A DNA stretch of 64,000 bases, from positions 144,478 through 208,477 of the forward strand of contig NW_003101649.1 in the NCBI RefSeq assembly GCF_000003855.2, given 5' to 3'. Positions 1 to 10,457 of the stretch are shown here, one piece after another. Origin of the DNA: Blastomyces gilchristii SLH14081. Taxonomy: Eukaryota > Ascomycota > Eurotiomycetes > Onygenales > Ajellomycetaceae. A model generated the notes under the pieces. It had not been told where the DNA came from and searched no databases. It saw only the letters and a program-made list of their open reading frames with translations. A program made the position numbers and the translations under genes. The first letter of the stretch is position 1, and the number at the start of each line of letters is the position of its first letter.

Positions 1-569
1 ATTGTATAATGCACAATGTATTACAATATACTCAGAATTTTCATTTGAATTGCAGAATGAGCATTCTGTTGAATCAAATCTATTATCAAATCTTTGTATA
101 TAAGCTTTGAAATAACTATGTCCTAGTTTCACCTGAATTATAGATGAGAATATTTTCTTTTTACATTTAATTAAATAAGATTTTCACTCAAGTTTTGTCT
201 CAAATCTTGAATAATGTATACTCTTCTTTTGTTTCTATCAGCTTTCATTTCACTTATTTAAACAAGGTTCTTTTATCATTCTCTTTATAAAAGATCAGGA
301 CACTGTTTTTTGAATAGATCTTCTTAATTCTGAACTCTTTTTTGCCGCTGAATCAGCCAATTCATTGCTATGAATATTCATATAAACAGGAACTCAGTGC
401 AGATAAATTATCAGTTTTGATATTATTCTCTTTTGAATTTTCATAACAGAATTTAAAATCAGTTCAAGATTCATTTAATTATTATAAATCTGACTATTTC
501 TAAGTCTTTTCAAAGCGGCTGAACTTTCAGAGAATATTTATACCTCTTTCAAACTATTTTCTCTTTTAT
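1..569 (-). mobile_element. LINE L1: Tad-like non-LTR retrotransposon, C-terminal ORF2 fragment
   Basis: This minus-strand stretch matches the RNase H end and the downstream Cys/His region of the other LINE copies (for example 5270-5830 in L2). The terminal region holds a CxxC...H...C cluster that follows RNase H in Tad-type ORF2. The copy is cut on its 5' side near 569, where the sequence changes to Ty3/gypsy integrase (LTR-D). Its 3' UTR and tail lie beyond the left edge of the window. Many in-frame stops show that it is dead. Confidence 0.85.
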
Positions 570-1383
570 GTGAAATCTTTATTCTTTAACAGATATTGTA
601 AGTTTTAATATACTCTTTAATATCTGTTCATAGCTTGTTGTAAACATATTTATATTTTAGAAGCTCTTCAGTCTTCTCTAATCTGAAGTGCTTAGCATAA
701 GAATTATTATGATGAATTCTTAATAACTTCTAATGTATCACTCTGCTATAAGAGATAAAGACTGAATTATTTAGTAGCAGAAGTTCACATTCTTCTAGTT
801 ATTAGTGACTTAATTTCTTAGCAGTATCATCTCACTCAGAGTCTGTCTCTTTCAAGTTCAATATAAATTCTTTCTTCTCTAACTTTTGAATTCAAGTCAT
901 ACTAAAGGTGTTTCTCTACTACAACTTATCAATAAATTTTAAAGACAGTCAGATTGAAAGATTATACATCATTTCATCTTTTATTCATTCAATAATAGTA
1001 AGATATAATATAAGAAGCTTATGATCTCCAGTGTTAGTTCTCTGTAGACACTCAGATTTTCTTCTATCTTCTATACTGAGTTATGCAGCTGTCTTGCTGA
1101 AACTGTTCTCAAGCTTCAGAGAAGTTCAATTCTCTACAGTCAGCTTCTTCTGCAGTGATAACAGAGATTCTTTTATAAAATTCTCATTCTCATTAATAAT
1201 ATTATAATCAAGTTATCTAGATAGTGTATCAGTAAGATTAAGCTAATCTGAGTGATATTGAATATAGAAATTATACTCTGAAAGCAGCTTCACTTATCTG
1301 ACTTAATATTCTATTAAGCTCTTTAATATCAAGAAGTAATACAGATTTGTATAATCAGTAAGAACTTGCACTGAGTACGTACT

Positions 1384-1754
1384 ATTATTATTATTATTAT
1401 TCTTTCATTATACTTATATGCAAGCGGAGCTTATAATGAGTCCTTGCGTGATGTTAAATACAGGTCAAGTGTTGATTATACAGAAGGAAATACAGGTGTT
1501 GAGACCATGCCAAGATAACAAGAACATAGAAAAATACAAAGAAGTGACAATTAGATACATACAATAATAACTTCTTAGCTCAAAAATATAGAGTGATTCA
1601 TTGAAGTGATTTGTACACCTCTGTATTTATTAGACATCTGAGGTGCTTGAGTTCCACATTTAATGTATTCTCTGCGGGTTTCGAACTCACGCGCCTTGAT
1701 TTCTCACATCGAGGCACTATCAGGTGGCCGTATTAACAATTCAGCCACTGAAGC
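1384..1754 (-). mobile_element. SINE-1 copy a (tRNA-headed SINE)
   Basis: On the minus strand the element starts at 1754 with a tRNA-like head. It has an A-box-like part and an intact B-box type sequence (GAGTTCGAAACC), and it ends at 1384 in a (AAT)n tail. The body matches the copies at 6544, 8196 and 46731. The first bases of the head differ from copy c by C-to-T and G-to-A changes. The flanking duplication is actgagtacgtact (1370-1383). Its second copy (756-763 of the 1700s plus 2976-2981) is split by the pogo-like element, with 12 of 14 positions matching. Confidence 0.85.
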
Positions 1755-1763
1755 TACTGAATA

Positions 1764-2973
1764 ACCGTGCCATGCTTACTCACTCTCTCTAGTGAGTGCA
1801 TCACAGTGTACAGAAAACCACACTGTATAGAAAATATTTTCAATATCTTTATTCTTCATCTCTAAATATTCACTATTAATTATAATCATGTCTAAATCTT
1901 CTAATTACACTGAGGAGCTGTTGCAAAGAGCTGTTAATGTATATAAAAGCAATTTAAAATTAAAAATCATGTCTCTGTCATAAGAATTCAAAGTCTTATA
2001 TGCTACCTTGTATGAGAGAATCAACAGGAAGAAATCAAGAACTACAAGAGTTTCACTGAATCAAGTATTGAATGACAGCCAGGAAGAGGCAATTAAGATA
2101 TGAATTCATCAGTTAAATATTATTAATGAGGCCGCCTGCTACAGATATGAGCAGTATAATAACAGACAATTTCTTACTAATCTGAAGAGTGTCTGACTGC
2201 AAGGATTCAAACCTGGTACTGTGAGAGCTGGCTTTGCTGACCACAGAATGTATCCAGTTAATTATGATATAATTCTCAATCAATTGAGACCTCTTAACAT
2301 TGATGATGCCCCGAATCTCAACATATACAATGATGATGATGATGTATGCAATCACTTTACCCTGCCATCTGCAGATCAACTGTTAACTATCTTCTCACAA
2401 TTAACCTCTTCAGAGACAGTTGCAAAACTATATCATTAAATCAATGCAGTAGTCAAGGCCTTAGAAGATATGAAGAATACTCTTATATCTGATTTGACAA
2501 GACAGTTGAACAAGATCTTCAAGAGTAGCATAGTTCAGGCAGAATTGAATACACACTGTGAGAGTGAACTTGCAGATCATTATCAAGCAAATAGATATCA
2601 GATTATCAAATCCTCTCACAGACAGGTACAAGAAGGTGAAGTTCTCACTATTAAGAATATCAATTGCAAGATTGTAATCTGTAGAGCAGATGAGATGAAA
2701 AAGATGTTTAATAAGAATTTTCAATTGATTGAAATCAAATCTATAAAATCTACAGTCACTTAACTATAATAAGATAATTCTATAGAATCTTAATCTACAG
2801 TGAATTCTACACCTTCTAATAAGTATATAGATAATCTTTATATTATAGATAGATGTGATGATAATTATTAATTAATTTTTAAAGATTAATATATTTAAAA
2901 TATTTTCTGTACAGGGTGGTTTTCTGTACACTGTGGCACACTCACTAGAGAGAGTGAGTAAGCATGGCATGAT
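1764..2973 (+). mobile_element. pogo/Fot1-like DNA transposon deletion derivative (Tc1/mariner superfamily)
   Basis: The element is flanked by TA (1762-1763 and 2974-2975). It has inverted ends of roughly 55-60 bp that share tgccatgcttactcac and, further in, the chtgtaca-type block ending in acagaaaaccac. Inside, on the plus strand, a Psq/CENPB-like helix-turn-helix start (MSKSSNYTEELLQRAV, about 1889-2110) runs straight into the transposase C-terminal region (GFADHRMYPVNYDIILNQL, 2230-2290). A tail with a VQEGEVLTI motif follows near 2630. The DDE/D catalytic core that should lie between these parts is absent, so this is a non-autonomous deletion form of about 1.2 kb. A few stops interrupt the frame. 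Confidence 0.82.
2221..2763 (+). pseudogene. C-terminal part of pogo-like transposase
   Basis: Two open stretches in the same frame region (2221-2439 and 2470-2763) encode the post-catalytic part of a fungal pogo/Fot1 transposase. The first has the GF...YPVNYDIIL box, which corresponds to the family's GL-P-FNP--VL box, followed by an acidic Asp run. The second is a Lys/Arg-rich tail. The frames are separated by one stop at 2437-2439. The region is unusually open for this block, which fits either recent insertion or low mutable-dinucleotide content. No catalytic Asp residues are present. Confidence 0.7.
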
Positions 2974-3278
2974 TACTTACTACTCTGAAGATAATATTAT
3001 CAAATATGACAGAATTTAACAATTGCTAACATCTCTTAATTATGAATATTATATCTTCTCTGTATGAGTAATAACTTCTTGAAGAAGAAGATCACTGATC
3101 TTCATTTACAATATTTTATAGAGTCTATAAAAAAATCTTCTCTTACAGACATTTCATTATCTATATTCTCAGAAATTACTATTCTCTAATTCTTTCAATA
3201 TTGAAAGATCTCTAATATCAACTGTGAAAAGATTTCACAGATCTCATTTCTAAATACATCAGTTTCACGTGAACTGAG

Positions 3279-3783
3279 TAGACTGACCGTGTGACCGTGT
3301 CTGAGACCAGGACCAGATTTTTGATAGTCTCATTACCAATTCGACTGATCCTATTACACGGTTTTAACATTAAATAGTAGTTTCATACTGTCTCAGTGAG
3401 ACTTACTGTCTACTCTTGTCACATTTTTCAAATGAGACCATGATTTTCACTTCTCAATTTAAATTATTTTTATTGCTTTAAATGACTTTAAATCTCATTT
3501 GAGCATTATCAAAAAGCGTTACTTTTTAAAAAATTAAAAATAGTCTAAAAAAAACCTTAAAATGTCTAAAAATAGTAACTTTATGTCAAGAATGTGACTA
3601 AATGAGACCAAATGAGATCACTTTCTCATTTTTTTCAAGTCATGGTTCCATTTTAAGATCTGATATATAGTCACTTTACATGTTTTTTTGATAGCCAGTC
3701 CCAGCGGAATTCACGCCAAGAAATGTATGGGACCAGACCAAATGAGATCAAACGTGAAATTCATGGTCCCGGCGACCAGTCTA
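3279..3783 (+). mobile_element. hAT-type MITE, copy 1
   Basis: A 505-bp non-coding element begins tagactgaccg and ends ccagtcta. It is flanked by the 8-bp duplication gaactgag (3271-3278 and 3784-3791). An 8-bp duplication with TAG...CTA ends points to the hAT superfamily. The same sequence occurs at 10746-11251 and 47908-48413, and in a truncated inverted copy at 47412-47831. It interrupts an LTR-D pol remnant in its RNase H region. Confidence 0.85.
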
Positions 3784-4502
3784 GAACTGAGTAGATCAGA
3801 GTTAAAGTGATTCAGTATTATAATATCTGCAAAAGCTTGTTTTAATTCTGTAAATACTCTCACAGTGTCTTAAGTGAGAATAAACAGTTTAATTTTTCTG
3901 TCTTTAACACTTCTCTTTAACAGATCTGTAACAGAGACAGTAATCTATGAATATGTATAGATTAACTATCTATAGAAATTTACAAACTTTAAAAATATCT
4001 GTATCTTACAGTACATCTGCAGTATTAGTCAGTTCTTAATAATAAAACTCAGCTTCTATTCATTGAAATATCATTAATCTTAATAATATAATCTAAAAAA
4101 TCAATCTTCTGCATGTAGAATAAGTATTTCTCAGTGTTTATATAGAGTTAATACTGTTTCAAGCAACTTAATACTTCTTGAATATGAGTATCATATTCTT
4201 CTTTCATTGTTAAGAAGATTAGAATATCATTTAAGTATACTCTACAGAAGATATTGACAAGGTCTTACAGTGTCTCATTTATATAGATCTGAAAGATGAC
4301 TGAAGTATTACAAAAATTAAAAGATAAAACAAGATATTTAAAATTTCTGTACTTGATATGAAAAGCTGTTTTTCAAATGTTATCTTTATTAACTCTGATT
4401 CTATAATAGATATCTTATATATCAATCTTTAAGAATATCTTTACTTCAGTTAATTAATCAATTATCTCATCAATTATGAATAATGAATAGTAATTCTTAA
4501 TT

Positions 4503-6380
4503 TATATATAGTCTGTATTACCTCAGTAGCTGATTATGAAGTTCAAGTTTGATGAAATAATCAAGGAAATTTCACTGAACTTCTTCAAAGTCTGCAAAAC
4601 AGAGCTTTGAGAAGAATTCTGAGAGCATTCAATTCATCTCCTATTAAAGCAATGGAAATTGAAGCTTCAATTCCTCCTTCTGCTATTAGATTTGAAAAGA
4701 CCTGTATGAACTATGCTCTGAGAGTTATAAAGATGAGCTTAAATCATATAATCAGAGAAAGAGTCTCTTCTTCATTTTCATCAATTAACTCTGAAAATGA
4801 ACTGAATTAGAATAGATTTCTTGATTGAAATGAAAATACTTCTTCAAAGAAAATACTCTCTCAACTATACAGACTATACTCACTGATTAAAAATCAATTT
4901 TCTTCATTAAATATTGAAAAAGTTGATCATGAGAAGATATCTGTCTGAAGAGAAAAGCTTGAATCTCTTATAGACTTATAAATAAGTGAACTATCTAAAG
5001 AGAGAGAATATGAACAGTATTTAAAGAGAATTTCTATAATTAATATAAAAGACTCTATTCTGATTTATTCAGATAACTTCAAAAATAAGAATTTGAATAG
5101 ATTAGTCACAGACATTGCTTATACTGAAGATAATATTAATTTTATCTCAGATTTCTGAAATTTAGGCTGTGAATCTGAAGTCTTTGATGCTGAACTATTT
5201 ACAATAGTGAAAGCTTTTAAACTTATTGAAATAAAATCACATAAAAGAGAAAATAGTTTGAAAGAGGCATGAATATTCTCTGATAGTCAAGCTGCTTTAA
5301 AAAGACTTAGAAATAATCAGATTCATAATAATCAAATGAATCTTGAACTGATCTTAAACTTCATTTTAAAAATTCAAAAGAGAAGAATATCAGAGCTGAT
5401 AATTCATTTACACTGAGTTTCAGCTTATATGAATATTCATGATAATGAATTGGCTGATTCAGCTGTAAAAAAGGGTTCAGAATTAAGCAGATCTATTCAA
5501 AAAACAGTGTCCTGATCTTTCATAAAGAGAAAGATAAAAGAATCTTGTTTAGACAAGTGAAATGAAAGCTGGCAGAAACAAAAGAAGAGTATACATTATT
5601 CAAGATTTGAAACAAAACTCAATTGAAAATCTTGTTCAATTAAATGTAAAAAGAAAATATTCTCATCTATAATATAACTGAAATTAGAACATGGCTATTT
5701 CAAATCTTATATGCAAAGATTTGATGATAGATTTGATTGAATAGAATGCTCATTCTGCAATGTAAATGAGAATTCTGAGTATATTGTAATGCACTGTGCA
5801 TTATACAATAGCCTCAGAGTCAGATTGAAAGAGAAGTATGATCTAAATCAATTAAATATGAGATTCTTATTCTCAACTGAGACAGGAATTAAATACTTAA
5901 TAGACTTTCTATCAGAAACTCAAGCAGCTACAAGAAAATAACTGAATTCAGAAATATCTGAATATGAAAAGGAGGAAATTGATCAGATATAGTCTGTTAA
6001 AACAGCTATATACTATCTTTTAATAATTTGTTTCATTACAGTCTCTCTTTATTTTACTTTACTTTTTTCTTTCTATTCTTTTCTATCTATCTATTTAATA
6101 TGTCTATCTTTAAGACTGTGTTCTCTTTTCTTTTGTCATGATATTGTCAAATGATTTCAAAGTATCAGAAGATGTTAAAATACTGTAATATATAAACAGT
6201 TTTTGTATTCTGAGCTGGAATTTTCTGATTATACATATCTGAAATTGGTGAGTGTATAATAGTTAACTTTATAGATATAGGAAAAACTCTGAGACCTTTT
6301 AGTTCTCAGATAGATATCATAGTCTCTGACTGTATACATCTATAATTGAAGAATAATAATAATAATAATAATAATAATAA
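4503..6380 (+). mobile_element. LINE L2: 5'-truncated Tad-like LINE with intact 3' end
   Basis: The order on the plus strand is: post-RT linker (RRILRAFNSSPIKAMEIEAS, 4607-4810), RNase H (YSDNFKNKNL near 5055, E-V-FDAELF near 5190), the Cys/His terminal region (5690-5830), and a long 3' UTR ending in (TAA)n at 6352-6380. It is 5' truncated and flanked by agtaattcttaatt (4489-4502 and 6381-6394), a 14-bp duplication typical of target-primed reverse transcription. Tad-type LINEs carry an RNase H domain in ORF2, which fits. TGG codons for Trp have repeatedly become TGA. Confidence 0.9.
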
Positions 6381-6543
6381 AGTAATTCTTAATTATCATC
6401 TTATTAAGATCTCTGTAGTCTATACAAAGACATAGTCTACTGTTCTTCTTAAGTATAAATAGTATAAGTGTCTCTGCTGAACTCTTTGATAAGTGTATTC
6501 AGTTCTTCAATTATACTTTCTCAAGATATTTGTACAGAATATT

Positions 6544-6859
6544 CAATTATTATTATTATTATTCTTTCATTATACTCATATGCAAGCGGAGCTTATAATA
6601 AGTCCTTGCGTGATGTTAAATACAGGTCAAGTGTTGATTATATAGAAGGAAATACAGGTGTTGAGACCATACTAAGATAACAAGAACATAGAAAAATACA
6701 AAGAAGTGATAATTAGATACATGTGATAATAACTTCTCAGCTCAGAAATATAGAGTGATTAATTGAAGTGATTTGTACACCTCTGTATTTATTAGAAACC
6801 TGAGGTGCTTGAGTTCTGAATTTAATGTATCCCCTGCAGGTTTCAAACCCACGCGCCTT
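6544..6859 (-). mobile_element. SINE-1 copy b, truncated in the tRNA head
   Basis: The body and (TAA)n tail are as in copy a, read on the minus strand. The 5' head stops inside the tRNA-like part at about 6859 (after cacgcgcctt), directly against repeat R. The left flank is the RT start of an LTR-D remnant. No clear target-site duplication was found, as expected if the junction with R was rearranged or the SINE was 5' truncated. Confidence 0.75.
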
Positions 6860-7560
6860 ATACAGTAAAGACTTCAACATCCGCTCCATCACGAACTCGC
6901 TCGATTTTTTGAATAAGAACCCGCCGATAGATTCATTGAAAAGCCTTCGATCATACAAGCATTTTGACCCCATCGCTGACTGCATACCTCATGTGGTGGT
7001 GAAGTTATCCAGCCAAACATGAACCAGACATTGTTTGAAACTCCTGTGTGGGATTATCCCTCATTCTCCTCTACCACACCACAACCCCGGGCCAAATTAC
7101 CATACAAATTGTAAGGTGAAAAGACCTAGTCATATACATCAATCTTCTTAATTTTGAAAGATTCTCAATCTGTAATTGTGAAGATATCTGAGAAACAATG
7201 TCTGTAAAAACCCTGTTCATCTTTAATGTTTCAAAACATCAACACCAAGTCTCACCCTCATATCACCCTTCTCAATCTGGCTCATTCTCAGTAGAAAAAT
7301 ACAAAAAGATACCTCAGTAATAATATGAAGCATATAATCAATGAACACATCTAAAGTGCAATCTTCACAAATACTCTGTCTGTCTTCAGTGTATCTAGAC
7401 ATCAATGTAAAGTCTCACTCTTGTACTGTCTCTCTTAATTTGACTCATCTCTGACAGAATAATATAAAAAAATATCTTAGCAACAGTATTCAATACATAA
7501 TCAGTGAATAATGAGTCAACAGAACAAGTCAACAGTATATCAATAACTATAAATTCAGTA
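6860..7560. repeat. Repeat R, copy 1 (unknown nature, partly duplicated inside)
   Basis: About 480 bp (6875-7345) matches 37520-37980 closely and keeps more G+C than its surroundings. After that the sequence partly repeats itself: the stretch around 7225-7345 recurs in a more mutated form at about 7395-7490. The end (about 7480-7545) matches 39735-39780, so copy 2 continues across the inserted LINE L5. One plus-strand frame (ITNSLDF...KNPPID...RSYKHF) is preserved in both copies. I do not recognise the protein. It could be part of the LTR-D interior or a separate element. Confidence 0.5.
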
Positions 7561-8195
7561 TATCTCAAGATCTGACTGAGTCTTTGATCTCTGTACAGTG
7601 AGATATATTAAATCTAGTTTTAATATCTCAATATTCAATAGATTCTGTAAGAGATTAAGAACAGCAATACTAGATTTCTATTGAATTTGAGAATTAACTC
7701 TATATTAATATAATCATTGACAAAGTCTTCTATTTTAAGATATAAATAACCGGTTCCTCTATATTCTGCTGATAATATTTATATTATTATATAGAAACAG
7801 ACTTATATTCTCTATAATATCAAGACTCTAAAGAGAGAAAGTCTTGATAGAAGATATACAGTAGTATATATCTTAGTAGTTTCTATCTCATTCTTCTGCA
7901 GTAGTTAATGCAAAAAAAAAAGATCTTAGAAATAGTTTTTTACTTCTCTTAAAAAAGTAAGATATTTTTCTCTGAGTTTTATACAATATTCTTATAAAGA
8001 ATTAAAAACAGAGTTGTTTTCTATCATAATTTCATATTCTTTTAAGTATAAATTACTGCTTCAGTGACTGAAGAGCTTTCATTAATACTTAATTCTCTTT
8101 TACACTCTTTATTAACTGATTTGAGTTGCACACTTGTTGTGTGAGAAGAATTGAATGATTTAGAATAAAATTGAATAGTTTTAATCAATTTCTCT
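7561..8195 (-). other. AT-rich stretch with a degraded minus-strand reading frame
   Basis: No recognised domain. On the minus strand a frame with few stops can be followed from about 7760 to 7560 (containing YLYLKIEDFVNDY). It may be an upstream part of the neighbouring gypsy remnant, but I could not tie it to gag or protease. The rest is AT-rich filler. Confidence 0.3.
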
Positions 8196-8570
8196 GCCCC
8201 GGTGACCGAATGGTTAATGCGGCCACCCAGTAGCGCCTTGGCGTGGGAAATCAAGGCGTGTGAGTTCGAAACCCGCAGGGGATACATTAAATCCAGAACT
8301 CAAGCACCTCAGGTTTCTAATAAATACAGAGGTGTACAAATCACTTCAATAAATCACTCTATGTTCCTGAGCTGAGAAGTTATTATCATATGTATCTAAT
8401 TGTTACTTCTTTGTATTTCCTATATTCTTATTATCTTGACATAGTCTTAACACCTGTATTTCCTTCTGTATAATCAACACTTGGCCTGTATTTAACATCA
8501 CACAAGGACTCATTATAAGCTCCGCTTGCATATAAGTATATAATGAAAGAATAATAATAATAATAATAAT
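8196..8570 (+). mobile_element. SINE-1 copy c, best preserved (full length)
   Basis: Full-length SINE of about 375 bp. The tRNA-like head (8196-8285) has an A-box-like tggttaatgcgg, a stem resembling a long variable arm (cgccttggcg...caaggcg) and a B box GAGTTCGAAACCC. The body is unrelated to the tRNA, and the tail is (AAT)n at 8548-8570. It is flanked by aatcaatttctctgc (about 8183-8197 and 8571-8585). The head resembles a class II tRNA (Ser or Leu type), but no functional tRNA end is preserved. Copies a, b and d confirm the boundaries. Confidence 0.9.
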
Positions 8571-8585
8571 AATCAATTTCTCTGC

Positions 8586-8827
8586 AAAAAATTGACTTAT
8601 TTTTTGTCAGTTTTTCTCTCAAAAACTGTTATATTATCTGATTTATTATCAATTGATATCATACTTTTCCTCACTATATCTCAAGAAAGAGTTTGTAAAG
8701 ATTTTATTGATTTATCTTAAAAATCAATTTTAGTTTATTAGATTCTCTTTAAAAATCTAACCTAGTTACTGAACTAGTGTGAAAAAAATCAGGTGTTTTA
8801 TACTTAAAAGTCTTTCATTCTTCTTTT
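8586..8827. other. AT-rich spacer before LINE L3
   Basis: This is the continuation of the sequence into which SINE-1 copy c inserted. I see no coding potential and no repeat beyond short AT-rich words. Confidence 0.4.
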
Positions 8828-9010
8828 GAAACAGTCTGATCAACTTTTCAATTGAAAATAGACTAATAAACCTCTCAAATGAAACAGTCTGATTAACTTT
8901 TCATTTGAAAATAGATTAATAAATCTCTCAATTGAAACAGTCTGATCAACTTTTCATTTGAAAATAGACTCATAAATCTCTCAATTGAAAGAGTCTGATG
9001 AACTTTTCAT
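8828..9010 (+). repeat. Tandem 53-bp monomers in the LINE 5' region
   Basis: Units start at 8828, 8881, 8934 and 8987, an exact 53-bp period. Each begins gaaacagtctgat (the last begins gaaagagtctgat) and carries caacttttcatttgaaaa-type sequence; the fourth is partial. The array lies immediately upstream of ORF1 and may be a monomeric LINE promoter, which is an inference. Confidence 0.85.
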
Positions 9011-9022
9011 TCAGTGAGTAAA

Positions 9023-9465
9023 ATGAGTTCAAGAGTACACTCAGTTGATGTGAACAAAGATGTTTTCCCAGATGCTGTTCCTGAGATTGAAATTCTAAAG
9101 AGAAGAAAGAAGGAAGAAATAGAGAAATAACAAGTTCTTGAAATACAGAAACTGAAAAAAGCAAGCAAAATTCTTGAAAAACAGTGTCTGAGTGAGAAGA
9201 ATAAAGAAGTTCTGTTAATTCTTCATACTCAGACTAGACAACTACAAGAAGTGATCAAGTTCAAACTTGGAATTTCAAATACAATTCAAAAAACATTGAA
9301 ATCTTCTAGTACAGTCACTGACTCTTTCTCATCTTCTACTTCTTCATCTTCTTGTTCAAATCAGAAGAAAACATATGCTTAAGTAGCAGAATCTACTGTC
9401 TCTAAATCTGCTGTCTCAAAACCTGATCAAAATTCTGAGAAAACTGAGAAGAATATTACTCTAAC
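9023..9465 (+). pseudogene. LINE ORF1 (Gag-like), N-terminal part
   Basis: The frame opens with ATG at 9023, twelve bases after the last monomer. It encodes a charged, Lys/Glu-rich segment (EIEILKRRKKEEIEK, then repeated K/E/Q) likely to be a coiled coil, followed by a Ser-rich linker around 9310-9355. One TAA at about 9128 and another at 9380 interrupt it, both explained by CAA/CAG-to-TAA/TAG change. The zinc-knuckle part of ORF1 is not here but is present in L7 (60560-60730). Confidence 0.65.
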
Positions 9466-9466
9466 G

Positions 9467-10003
9467 TGGCGGAACCGAAGTAGTAGCTAGTCAGCAGTGT
9501 CACATAGAGATAGTTGTTTGAGAAGTCATATAAGTGAGCTTGACTATCTTGCTTGAATAGTGAGCTCATAGGCTACAGAGTTATTACAAGAATATCACAG
9601 ATACAGTACTTAGTATACTAAGAAGATTGTATAAGAAACACAGTAACTCTTATATATATTTCAGTAGAAGAAAAATAAATCACTGACTTCTTTAATAAGA
9701 AGTCAGCATCTAGCTATTCTATATAGACAATGAGTGAATACTCTTTTCTCATTTCATGAGCAAGAATAGCCAGAGTGATATCTCAGCAGTGTCTCACTAC
9801 TATGAAAGAGTAATCTGCTGATCTTGTATAGAAGTGAGATTCTCATATTCATTAATCAAATCTTTCTATAATATATTCAAATGATGTTATAGAGTGATTG
9901 AAAACTGGTATAAACAGTCTATGAAATAAATGAAATCATCTACAAGAAAGTGATAAGTCATGTGAAACTGCAACAGAGTCTTGACATAACTGAGAATGTG
10001 ATA
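9467..10003 (-). repeat. LTR-D long terminal repeat, copy 1 (probable 3' LTR)
   Basis: About 537 bp shared with 46490-47411 (there split by a SINE). Read on the minus strand it starts TGT (tgtcacac in the other copy, mutated here) and ends ggttccgcca, so it has TG...CA ends. The interior to its right encodes gypsy integrase on the minus strand, which makes this the 3' LTR. The intact cggaaccg at its edge contrasts with the CpG-free interior. Confidence 0.65.
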
Positions 10004-10457
10004 ATACTCTTCTCTTTAAGAGTATAGTTCTGATATTCTTAAGATTACTGAATTAGAAGTTATCTTTGTTATATAGCAATAATTACCAACTGATTGACAG
10101 TGTGTATACTGTGATATAAAGAAATAGATGAGTTTTTCTGCTGACTGCATAGATCTTTCCTTTCTCATCTCTGTTCAAACTAAATATGTGATAAGTGAGT
10201 TCCTTATATATTAATTTAAAATGTGAAAAACATAGTTAATAAGTGACTTACAGTTCTTCTATTATATTTCATTCTGTATATGAAATTCCCTGCAAAAGTA
10301 GTGTATTTTAGAGACAAAGCTAACAGTAGTGACAGGAATTTTTGAAAAGATTTCTCCTCTTATGACACAATTTTTCCCCTTCTTCTCATCTTCAATAGTG
10401 AGTGCATGAGAGCATCATCTCTGTAAGACAATAAGAGACTTATTCTGATATTTTCTA

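Larger units (their letters stand above)
570..6543 (-). pseudogene. LTR-D family Ty3/gypsy pol remnant, split by four insertions
   Basis: Read on the minus strand, pol runs from high to low coordinates. RT start lies at 6543-6395 (VDY-type motif). RT continues at 4502-3792, with a degraded VYLNDILIF motif where YLDD is expected. RNase H lies at about 3790-2976 (ETD-start) and 1369-900, and the integrase HHCC zinc region at about 800-590. The coding pieces are separated by LINE L2 (4503-6380), a MITE (3279-3783), a pogo relative (1764-2973) and a SINE (1384-1754). The catalytic Asp in YLDD is Asn, and stops occur every few codons. The 590-800 part closely matches 13490-13708, so both belong to one family. 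The order RT, RNase H, integrase is diagnostic of Ty3/gypsy (Metaviridae). Confidence 0.8.
8828..9465 (+). mobile_element. LINE L3: 5' end fragment (5' UTR monomers plus start of ORF1)
   Basis: The fragment begins with tandem 53-bp units and continues into ORF1 at ATG 9023. The ORF1 end (9385-9455) matches the start of L7 at 59810-59910, which identifies it as the 5' end of the same LINE. It stops at 9465 where LTR-D begins. Together, L3, L7 and L6 imply a full-length LINE of roughly 6 kb. Confidence 0.8.

Noticed and set aside
8196..8285. A functional tRNA gene
   Set aside because: The tRNA-like head is followed by the shared SINE body and tail and flanked by a target duplication. It is a SINE head.
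8828..9010. CRISPR-like array
   Set aside because: Tandem 53-bp units without spacers, upstream of LINE ORF1 in a fungal genome.
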